Below are positions 1 to 6,807 of a stretch of DNA of 39,219 nucleotides, piece after piece. Numbering within the stretch: position 1 is the first letter of the stretch; each line of letters opens with the position of its first letter. Under the pieces are notes generated by a model, which had not been told where the DNA came from, ran no database searches, and worked only from the letters and a program-made list of their open reading frames with translations. Location of the stretch: positions 1-39,219 of the forward strand of contig CAKUCX010000029.1 of assembly GCA_934643865.1 (NCBI GenBank), written 5' to 3'. The position numbers and the translations under genes were made by a program. Source of the DNA: an uncultured Kiritimatiellota bacterium (lineage in GTDB: Bacteria > Verrucomicrobiota > Kiritimatiellia > RFP12 > UBA1067).

Positions 1-273
1 GAGTCGATCGAGGACAACGTGGACCTCACGGACCCCAAGGCGTTCGAGGGCCGCATCGACCCGAAGTACCTCAACGCCTTCCTCTCGATGAAGTACTCCG
101 AGACGACGAAGCTCGACGAGGGCAAGTGCAACGCCCTGCGCGAGATCTTCGGCCTGCCGCTCCAGGGCACGATCAAGACGCAGTGCGACATGTACGCGAA
201 CCGCTACCCCTGGGAGATGGCGCTCAAGCTCTTCGGCGCGCTGAAGGGCAAGGGCGCGCAGGCGATCAAGTAA
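1..273 (+). CDS. C-terminal fragment of an unidentified protein
   Basis: The reading frame is open from the first base of the window and ends at TAA 271-273, so only the last 90 residues or so are visible and the true start lies outside. The visible part is soluble, charged and without membrane segments. It reads like the alpha-helical end of a cytoplasmic protein (for example the stretch NALREIFGLPLQGTIK). I do not recognise the family. It lies 57 bases upstream of the TMEM43-LRR gene, on the same strand, and could share its transcript. An internal GTG at 19 is in frame, but nothing suggests that it is used as a start. Confidence 0.6.
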   Translation, partial: ESIEDNVDLTDPKAFEGRIDPKYLNAFLSMKYSETTKLDEGKCNALREIFGLPLQGTIKTQCDMYANRYPWEMALKLFGALKGKGAQAIK

Positions 274-330
274 ACGCCGCCGGGCAGACGCGGCGGACGA
301 GACGAACGGAAAGACAAGGAGACATCTGTC

Positions 331-2703
331 ATGGCAGTTACGGAAACGACGACGGAATCGTGGGGCTCGCGCCTCGGCAACTCGATCAAGGGCGTCATCG
401 TGGGGCTCGGCCTCTTCGTGCTGGGCTTCCCCGTCCTCTTCTGGAACGAGGGAAACTCGGTGAAGACGGCGAAGTCCCTCGACGAGGGCGAGAAGGCCTG
501 CGTCTCGCTTGAGTCCGCAGAGAAGGTCGATCCCGGGATGGAGGGCCGGCTCGTCCACGTCTCGGGCAAGGCCGACACGAAGGATGTCCTCACGGACGAG
601 ACGTTCGGCGTCGCGGCGACGGCGATCGCGCTCACCCGCAAGGTCGAGATGTACCAGTGGCGGGAGGACTGCAAGACGGAGGAGAAGAAGAACGCCGGCG
701 GCAGCGTCACGACGACGAAGACCTACACCTATGCGAAGGTCTGGAGCGGCAAGGCAATCGACTCGTCCGGATTCAAGGAGGCCGGCCACGACAACCCCGG
801 CGAGCTGGAGTTCCCGTCGCGGACGCAGCGCGCGGCGGACGTGCGCTTCGGCGCCTTCCGCCTGAGCGCGGACCAGGTGTCGCGCATCGGCGCGGCCCAG
901 GACTATGCGTTCCCGGCCGACTTCACCTGCCGCGTCGCGCGCGTCCAGATGAAGGGCACGACGATCTACGTGCCGAACCGCGAGACGCGCCTCAACGAGA
1001 AGAACGAGCGGGACGTCGCGTCGCAGCCGCGCATCGGCGACATGCGCGTCGTCTTCCGCGTCGTCTACCCGCACGAGATCTCCCTCGTCGCCAAGCAGCA
1101 CGGCGACACCTTCGTCTCCTACGTGGCGCAGGCGGGCAGGAAGGTGGACCTCCTCAAGGACGGCGTCGCCGACGCGGCGGAGATGTTCGCCGACGCGCGC
1201 ACCGCGAACACGCTCTTCACGTGGGGCCTCCGCCTCGGCGGGTTCCTGATGATGTTCATCGGCCTGTCGATGGCCCTCAAGCCGCTGTCGGTGCTGGCGG
1301 ACGTGCTGCCGATCTTCGGCGACGTCGTCGAGATGGGCATCGCCGTCGTGGCCGGCCTCGTCTCGCTCGTCTGCGCGCTCGTGACGATCGGCGTCGCCTG
1401 GCTCGTCTACCGTCCCGTCCTCGGCGTCGCGCTCCTCGCCGTCTCCGGCTTCTTCGTCTGGAAGCTCGTCCAGAGGCGCAAGGCCGCCAAGGCGAAGCCC
1501 GCCGGCGCCCCGGCCGCGGCGAAAGGCGCCGCCGCCATCGCCCTCGCCTTCCTCTCGCTTGCGGCGTTCGCCGAGAAGCGCGTCACGCGCAGCGGCGTCA
1601 CCCTCAAGGGGGCGGACGCGGCCGAGGCCGCCGCCGCCGTCGAGGAGTTCAAGGCCCTCGGCGGGTCGGCCTCCGTCTCGCTCACGCTGGAGAAGTGTGA
1701 CGCCGGCGCGCTCGCGGCCGCCGCGCAGGCCTGGCCGGGCGCGACGAGCGTTTCCATCACCGACACGGCCGCCGACCGCAAGCTCGCCGACCTCGCGCCC
1801 GTCGCGGCGTTCACGGCGGCGCGCCGGGTCTCGATCACCGGCGTCAAGGCCGACTTCGCCCCGCTGGCCGCGCTCGCGGGCGTCCGCAGCTTGGCCCTGA
1901 AGTACTGCGAGATCGCCGACCTCGCGCCTGTCGCCGCCCTGCCCGCCCTCGCGGAGCTCGACCTCTACGCCTCGAAGGTGAAGGACTTCGCCCCGCTCGC
2001 GGCGGCGAAGGGCCTCCGGACAATCGACTACTACGCGGTCAACCCGCTCGTCCCGGGCGAGGACTGCTACCGCTCGCTCGGCACGCTCAAGCAGGTGACG
2101 GCCTTCCACGGCGGGCTCACGAAGATGACGTCGCTCGCCTGGCTGAAGGATGTCCCGCAGGCCGAGGAGGTCAAGATCTTCGCCGAGAAGATCGACGACT
2201 TCACGCCGCTCGCGAGCCTGCCGAACCTCCGCTACCTGCGGGCCTGGAACATGGACGGCCGCAACGTCGCCACGGCCTTCGGGTCGCTGAAGGTGCTGGC
2301 GAACGCGACGAAGCTTGAACGCCTTGAGCTTCCCGGCTCGGTCGTCGCGGACTTCGACGCGCTCGCCGCCCTGACGGCGCTGAAGACGCTCGACCTCGCC
2401 GTCAAGTGCGACGTCGATCTCGCGTTTGCCAAGGGCCTCAGGAACCTCAAGAAGCTCACGCTCCCGAACGACCGGAAGACGGCGCACAAGGTGTCGAACT
2501 TCGACGCGCTCGCGGGGCTGCCCGCGCTGGAAGTCGTTTCGATGCCCAACGTCTCCGGCGTCGCCTCGCTCGCGCCGCTCCTCTCCTGCCCCCGGCTGAA
2601 GACGGTGACGTGCGCGAAGAAGGCGTTCCCGGAAGAGGAGATCGCCACGCTGGAGGCCGCGCTCAAGGCGCGCGGCAAGAGCAACCGCGTGAATGCGCGG
2701 TAG
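331..2703 (+). CDS. TMEM43-like membrane protein fused to a leucine-rich repeat domain
   Basis: This 790-residue protein starts at ATG 331, nine bases after an AAGGAG ribosome site (316-321). Residues 1-385 match the TMEM43/LUMA family layout. There is an N-terminal membrane segment (about 19-38) ending in LFWNEG, a long extracytoplasmic region, then a cluster of membrane segments (about 295-385). After a basic, Ala-rich linker comes a second hydrophobic stretch (about 399-413) ending in AFA-EKR, which looks like a signal-peptidase site. From about 415 to 790 the protein consists of leucine-rich repeats of the internalin-like type, with recurring 'L..L..L.L' spacing and 'FAPLAAL' or 'DFDALAAL' turns. 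TMEM43-like proteins are known in bacteria but their role is unclear. The LRR part probably binds a protein partner. Topology and any processing at the internal site are inference. Confidence 0.75.
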   Translation: MAVTETTTESWGSRLGNSIKGVIVGLGLFVLGFPVLFWNEGNSVKTAKSLDEGEKACVSLESAEKVDPGMEGRLVHVSGKADTKDVLTDETFGVAATAIALTRKVEMYQWREDCKTEEKKNAGGSVTTTKTYTYAKVWSGKAIDSSGFKEAGHDNPGELEFPSRTQRAADVRFGAFRLSADQVSRIGAAQDYAFPADFTCRVARVQMKGTTIYVPNRETRLNEKNERDVASQPRIGDMRVVFRVVYPHEISLVAKQHGDTFVSYVAQAGRKVDLLKDGVADAAEMFADARTANTLFTWGLRLGGFLMMFIGLSMALKPLSVLADVLPIFGDVVEMGIAVVAGLVSLVCALVTIGVAWLVYRPVLGVALLAVSGFFVWKLVQRRKAAKAKPAGAPAAAKGAAAIALAFLSLAAFAEKRVTRSGVTLKGADAAEAAAAVEEFKALGGSASVSLTLEKCDAGALAAAAQAWPGATSVSITDTAADRKLADLAPVAAFTAARRVSITGVKADFAPLAALAGVRSLALKYCEIADLAPVAALPALAELDLYASKVKDFAPLAAAKGLRTIDYYAVNPLVPGEDCYRSLGTLKQVTAFHGGLTKMTSLAWLKDVPQAEEVKIFAEKIDDFTPLASLPNLRYLRAWNMDGRNVATAFGSLKVLANATKLERLELPGSVVADFDALAALTALKTLDLAVKCDVDLAFAKGLRNLKKLTLPNDRKTAHKVSNFDALAGLPALEVVSMPNVSGVASLAPLLSCPRLKTVTCAKKAFPEEEIATLEAALKARGKSNRVNAR

Positions 2704-2748
2704 CGGCCAGGATCGGTCCGTTGGGGAATCACTCGATGCCGTGTGAAT

Positions 2749-2766
2749 CCCCTGTGCGCGGGGTTT
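2749..2766 (+). terminator. Weak terminator-like hairpin
   Basis: CCCC (2749-2752) and GGGG (2760-2763) can pair around a 7-base loop and are followed by TTT. The stem is short, so this is a weak candidate. It lies in the 105-base gap between the TMEM43-LRR gene and sctU. The CCCC arm could instead pair with the upstream GGGGA at 2723-2727. Confidence 0.3.
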
Positions 2767-2808
2767 GAACGGTAGACGGCGCAGAAGGGATCCTGCGGGA
2801 ACCGAGAC

Positions 2809-3900
2809 ATGGCCGAAGGCGGCGAAAAGACGGAAATGCCCACCCCCAAGAAGCTGCGCGACGCGCGGCAGAAGGGGCAGGTGTGCAATTCGAAGGACTG
2901 CGTCTCGACGGCAATCCTCCTCGTCCTCCTCTCGATCCTCGGCGCGCTCGGTATCGCGCTGACGGACGACCTCTCGAACTTGCTGCGCTTCATCGGCCAG
3001 CGCGTGGGGGAGAACGACGTCTTCGCGCTGCGCGAGGCGGGCAAGATCGCGGTCGTCACGGTCGTCAAGCACTCCTTCATCTTCGTGCTGGTCGCCGCCG
3101 CCACCGCCCTCGTCGCCAACGTCGTGCAGATCGGCCTCGTCTTCGCCTTCGAGCCCCTGAAGCCCGACCTCAAGAAGGTCAACCCCGCCGAGGGCGCGAA
3201 GAAGATCTTCTGCATGAAGAACCTCTTCGAGTTCTTCAAGAACATCGTGAAGGTGACGTTCCTCGGCTATTTGATCTACAAGATCGTCGTCAATTCCGTC
3301 CCCGCGCTGCTGCCGATGTGCTACGGCACGCTCGACGACGTGTTCCCGGCGCTGCGCACGATCCTCAAGAACCTCGCCGTCTACACGGTCTTCGGCTACG
3401 TCGTCATCGCCATCGTGGACCGTCTCTTCCAGCAGCGGAACTTCCTCAAGCAGATGATGATGACGAAGGACGAGGTGAAGCGCGAGTACAAGGAGATGGA
3501 GGGCTCGCAGGAGGTGAAGCAGGCGCAGCGCCAGTTCCGCAACGAGATCCTGCAGGGCGAGCCGCCGGCCCAGGCCGTCAAGAAGGCCGATGTCGTCGTC
3601 ACGAACCCCACGCGCCTCGCCGTGGGCATCCGCTACCGCCCCGACGAGGCGCCGCTGCCGAAGGTCGTCTGCCGGGGGCAGGACGTCGTGGCGAAGGAGA
3701 TCCGCGCGGCGGCCCTGCGGGAGGGGATTCCGCTCATGGAGAACGTCCCGCTTGCGCGGGCGCTCTACGCGAAGGTCAAGATCGAGGAATTCATCCCCGT
3801 GGAACTCGTCGAGCCCGTCGCCGAGGTCCTCAAGTGGGTGAAGGCCCTCAACGAGGCGAAGAAAGAGGACGAAGAGCTCGACGCAATCGAACTCACCTGA
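2809..3900 (+). CDS. sctU: Type III secretion export switch protein, SctU/YscU/FlhB family
   Basis: This 363-residue inner-membrane protein belongs to the export-gate family that switches substrate specificity in type III secretion. The N-terminus has the family's 'K(T)E.PTPKKLRDAR.KGQV' motif (residues 7-24). Four hydrophobic segments follow (about 33-52, 83-115, 147-170, 185-205), then the cytoplasmic domain with its charged linker (about 215-260). The autocleavage loop, normally NPTH, reads N266-P267-T268-R269, followed by LAVGIRY. The C-terminal part, with ENVPLARALY and the 'FIPVEL...AEVLKWV' ending, resembles injectisome SctU more than flagellar FlhB. No other secretion-apparatus genes are in the window. 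The ribosome site is weak (GCGGGAA). The family call is firm; the choice of SctU over FlhB is an inference. Confidence 0.9.
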   Translation: MAEGGEKTEMPTPKKLRDARQKGQVCNSKDCVSTAILLVLLSILGALGIALTDDLSNLLRFIGQRVGENDVFALREAGKIAVVTVVKHSFIFVLVAAATALVANVVQIGLVFAFEPLKPDLKKVNPAEGAKKIFCMKNLFEFFKNIVKVTFLGYLIYKIVVNSVPALLPMCYGTLDDVFPALRTILKNLAVYTVFGYVVIAIVDRLFQQRNFLKQMMMTKDEVKREYKEMEGSQEVKQAQRQFRNEILQGEPPAQAVKKADVVVTNPTRLAVGIRYRPDEAPLPKVVCRGQDVVAKEIRAAALREGIPLMENVPLARALYAKVKIEEFIPVELVEPVAEVLKWVKALNEAKKEDEELDAIELT

Positions 3901-3915
3901 TCGAAAGGAGACGCC

Positions 3916-4275
3916 ATGACGAAGACACCGGCCGAAGTGAAGGAATACCTTGCGAAGATCCGCAAGACGGTCGCCGACTCGCAGGCGGCGATCGACGCCG
4001 CGCAGCTGCGCCTCAAGGAGACGGACCGCCTGCTGGAGAGCCAGGGGCTCACCCGCGAGCAGGTGCTGAACTTCAAGGTGACGCCCGCGCACCGCCTCGC
4101 CGTCAACGAGGAGCTGCGCCGCCGGGGCCTGCCGCCGCTGGAGGACGACACGGCCGCCGGCGACTTCGACGCGGCGACGGCGCAGCTCCGCGACGAGGCG
4201 GCGGACGCGCGCGCGGAACCCGCCGCAGACCGTCCGCGCCGCTTCGCGAACCTGATGCACGCATTCCGGCTGTGA
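3916..4275 (+). CDS. Small charged helical protein downstream of sctU
   Basis: This 119-residue protein starts at ATG 3916, fifteen bases after the sctU stop, with a good AAAGGAGA ribosome site, so it is almost certainly co-transcribed with sctU. There is no signal peptide or membrane segment. Residues 5-50 are predicted by eye to be a long amphipathic, coiled-coil-like helix rich in Lys, Glu and Ala. A conserved-looking centre follows (VTPAHRLAVNEELRRRGLPP), then an acidic Ala-rich tail ending RRFANLMHAFRL. I do not recognise a family. Its position suggests a chaperone, regulator or small component connected with type III secretion, but no sequence motif proves this. Confidence 0.7.
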   Translation: MTKTPAEVKEYLAKIRKTVADSQAAIDAAQLRLKETDRLLESQGLTREQVLNFKVTPAHRLAVNEELRRRGLPPLEDDTAAGDFDAATAQLRDEAADARAEPAADRPRRFANLMHAFRL

Positions 4276-4303
4276 GCGTGCGCGAAGTCGCCGCGCGGCG
4301 CTC

Positions 4304-4333
4304 TTGACGGAGGGACGGAGAAGATGCTACCAT
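4304..4333 (+). promoter_or_regulatory. Sigma-70-type promoter for the switch protein-sugar transferase operon
   Basis: TTGACG at 4304-4309 and TACCAT at 4328-4333 are separated by 18 bases. Transcription would begin near 4341, about 50 bases ahead of the ATG at 4391. The frame is open back into the -35 box, so a TTG start there is formally possible, but it would place the promoter inside the gene. Confidence 0.55.
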
Positions 4334-4390
4334 GCCAAGGCGCATGGGCGCATCGGGAGGCCGACGGCGTTTGGAGGCGGAGCTCGCAAG

Positions 4391-6094
4391 ATGAAGAAGA
4401 AGAGGGAGCAGGAGCGCGGCGCGCGGCTGCGGGTCCTTGTCGTCGACGACGAGGACTTCGTGCGCTTCACGCTCACCGCTGTCCTGCGCGGCGCCGGGTA
4501 CGAGGTCGAGGAGGCCCGCTCGGTCGAGGAGGCCCTCGGGAAGGTGCGCCGGACGGGCGGCCCGTTCCACGTACTCGTCACCGACATCATGATGGGCGAG
4601 ATCGACGGCTTCATGTTCCGCGACGCGGTGCGGCGCACGCACCCGACGCTGCCGATCGTGTTCCTGACCTCGCTCGTGGACGAGGACGGGGCGCTGTCGA
4701 AGCGCATTCTGGGGGACGTCCACTCCTATTTCCTCTCGAAGGGCGTCGCGCGCGATGCGCTGCTGGACGTCGTCCGGCACGCGACGCACGTCTCCCGCTG
4801 CGAGCGGGCCCTGCTGCGCATGACGGAGAACTTCAAGCACGGCATGGAACTCGCGAGCTTCGTCCAGCGTTCCGTTCTGCCGAAGTGGGCGCATGTGGGC
4901 GCGCGCTATCGGTTCGGCTATTTCTGGCGGCCGTTCAGCAAGGTGAGCGGCGACCTCATCGCGTGGTTCCCGTTCTCCCCGGACGCCTGCCTCGCGGTCT
5001 TCGGCGACATCTCGGGCCACGGCACGTACGCGGCCCTCGCGATGATGGGCGTGCAGGTCTTCCTGAAGCAGCTCCTCGGCGGATGCACGGCGCAGGACGT
5101 CCGCCCCCATCGCATCCTGCAGGAGCTCAACGGCTTCTTCCGCCTCAACCTGCCCGACAGCACCTACATGGCCTGCCTCGTCGCCTTCTGGAACTTCTCG
5201 AAGAACGAAGTGCGCTTCCACAACGCCGGCTACCAGGAGCTGTACTGTTTCCGGGCGGCGACGGGCGCGCGCGTGGACCTGAACCCGGAGAGGCGGGGCG
5301 GCGTGCCGGTCGGTCTGCTGCCCGACACGCGCTACGAGGCGGCGGACGACGTCTCGGCGGCGTTCCCCGACGACGCGGTCTTCATGACGTGTTCGGACGG
5401 CATTCTGGACCTCGCGTCGGACATCGCGGGCGAGCAGTTCGTCGAGAAGGCGTTCGTCGAGCGGACCATGGGCGCGCTTGCGGCGGAGTCCGCGCGCGAC
5501 CGGGACGTCTCGGAGCTCGCGGCGGAGCTTTTCCAGTCCCTTGCGGACTGCGGCTGGGACGTCCCGCAGGACGACGTGTTCACCTTCGCGCTCGCGAAGG
5601 CGCGGCGGGCGGACTGTTTCGTCCGGGGCGTCCAGATCGACGCCGCCGACGTGGACTGCGCGGCGCAGGAGGCCGCGCGGTGGGTGCGGGAGCGCTTCGG
5701 CTCGGCCGCGCTCGCGTTCCGAGTCGAGCTCCTGCTGGGCGAGCACCTGACGAACATCGTCCGCCACGGCCTCGACGAGACGGTGCGCCGCTTCGAGCAG
5801 ATCGTGGTGCTGATCGCGCCGGCGGCGGATCCGGGGCTGCTCGCCGTCAAGACCCTCGACCGCGGCAGGCCCTGGAATCCCGCGCGCCAGTTCACGGAAA
5901 TGGCGAAGGGGGCGGACGCGCGCCTTGAGGAGCAGAACGAGAAATTCGCCTTGGGCGGACGCGGGACGGCCATCAAGCGCAAGCTCGTCTCGTCCGTTCG
6001 CCACTGCCGCGTGGCGGGGATGAACCGCGACATCTTCTACGTCCCGATGGTGTCCGGCGCGCTTTGGGCGTCGACGGAGGTGCAGAAGGCGTGA
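4391..6094 (+). CDS. Response regulator with PP2C (SpoIIE/RsbU-type) phosphatase and C-terminal HATPase domain
   Basis: This 567-residue cytoplasmic signalling protein has three modules. Residues 12-135 are a receiver domain with acidic pair D19/D20, phospho-acceptor D65 (VLVTDIMM), T93 and K117. Residues 150-400 are a PP2C-type phosphatase of the SpoIIE/RsbU kind, with the metal-binding motifs KVSGDLIAWF and FGDISGHGTYAAL and a late SDGILDLA. Residues 420-560 resemble an RsbW-like GHKL ATPase, with an N-box around N455 (GEHLTNIVRHG) and a glycine loop (GGRGTAIKRK). Phosphatase and kinase in one chain suggest a partner-switching output controlling an STAS-type antagonist, but no such antagonist is in the window. 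ATG 4391 is chosen because GGAG at 4379-4382 is eight bases away and the receiver begins just after. The stop overlaps the next gene (GTGA), which suggests translational coupling. Confidence 0.88.
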   Translation: MKKKREQERGARLRVLVVDDEDFVRFTLTAVLRGAGYEVEEARSVEEALGKVRRTGGPFHVLVTDIMMGEIDGFMFRDAVRRTHPTLPIVFLTSLVDEDGALSKRILGDVHSYFLSKGVARDALLDVVRHATHVSRCERALLRMTENFKHGMELASFVQRSVLPKWAHVGARYRFGYFWRPFSKVSGDLIAWFPFSPDACLAVFGDISGHGTYAALAMMGVQVFLKQLLGGCTAQDVRPHRILQELNGFFRLNLPDSTYMACLVAFWNFSKNEVRFHNAGYQELYCFRAATGARVDLNPERRGGVPVGLLPDTRYEAADDVSAAFPDDAVFMTCSDGILDLASDIAGEQFVEKAFVERTMGALAAESARDRDVSELAAELFQSLADCGWDVPQDDVFTFALAKARRADCFVRGVQIDAADVDCAAQEAARWVRERFGSAALAFRVELLLGEHLTNIVRHGLDETVRRFEQIVVLIAPAADPGLLAVKTLDRGRPWNPARQFTEMAKGADARLEEQNEKFALGGRGTAIKRKLVSSVRHCRVAGMNRDIFYVPMVSGALWASTEVQKA

Positions 6095-6807
6095 AGCAGG
6101 CCCGGACAGACGAGCTGGAGGCCCTCGTCCGGGAGTTCGAGGACCGCGCGCAGCATGGCATGCGGCGCACGCTGAAGAACCTCGGCTGGCGGCTGACCGT
6201 GTGGGGGTCGTACAAGGTGAAGCGCGCGGTCGACGTGGCCGTCTCGGGCCTCGGGCTCGTTCTCCTCGCGCCGCTCCTGCTCGCGATCGGCCTCGCCGTG
6301 CGCCTGACCTCGCCGGGGCCGGCCATCTTCCGCCAGGTGCGGGTCGGCCGCTTCGGGCGGCATTTCGGCTTCTTCAAGTTCCGCAGCATGTACATCGACG
6401 CGGAGGCGCGCAAGGCGGCGCTTCTGGCGCGGAACGAGTCGAAGGCCGGGGTCATCTTCAAGATGCGGCGCGATCCCCGCGTGACGCCGCTCGGGCGCGT
6501 CCTGCGGCGGCTGAGCCTCGACGAGCTGCCGCAGCTCTTCAACGTCCTCCTCGGCGACATGTCGCTCGTGGGGCCGCGTCCGCCCCTGCCGAGCGAAGTG
6601 CGCGAATACACGCTCGAAGACCGCAAGCGGCTCAACGTGACGCCCGGGCTGACCTGCATCTGGCAGATCAGCGGCCGCAGCGAGCTGTCGTTCGCGGAGC
6701 AGGTGCGGCTCGACAAGCAGTACATCCGCACGCACGGCCTCTGGAACGACCTCAAGATCCTCGTCAAGACCGTGCCGGCGATCCTCTCCGGGAAGGGGGC
6801 CTACTGA
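6091..6807 (+). CDS. Undecaprenyl-phosphate sugar-1-phosphate transferase (bacterial sugar transferase family)
   Basis: This 238-residue monotopic enzyme would transfer a sugar-1-phosphate from a nucleotide sugar to undecaprenyl phosphate, the first step of polysaccharide repeat-unit assembly at the inner membrane. It starts at GTG 6091, overlapping the upstream stop, with GGAGG at 6076-6080. A charged N-terminal helix (1-40) precedes KRAVDVAVSG and one hydrophobic, probably re-entrant, segment (about 46-70). The family motifs follow in order: TSPGPAIFRQVRVGRFGR, FFKFRSM, LDELPQLFNVLLGDMS plus LVGPRP, and TPGLTCIWQISGRSE. The large multi-membrane N-terminal half of WcaJ/WbaP proteins is missing, so this is the short catalytic form (PglC-like size). 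Donor sugar cannot be told from sequence. Confidence 0.93.
   Translation: MKQARTDELEALVREFEDRAQHGMRRTLKNLGWRLTVWGSYKVKRAVDVAVSGLGLVLLAPLLLAIGLAVRLTSPGPAIFRQVRVGRFGRHFGFFKFRSMYIDAEARKAALLARNESKAGVIFKMRRDPRVTPLGRVLRRLSLDELPQLFNVLLGDMSLVGPRPPLPSEVREYTLEDRKRLNVTPGLTCIWQISGRSELSFAEQVRLDKQYIRTHGLWNDLKILVKTVPAILSGKGAY

Noticed and set aside
4304..4390. An N-terminal extension of the switch protein starting at TTG 4304
   Set aside because: The TTG is part of the -35 box, the extension shows no family similarity, and ATG 4391 has a well-placed ribosome site just before the receiver domain.
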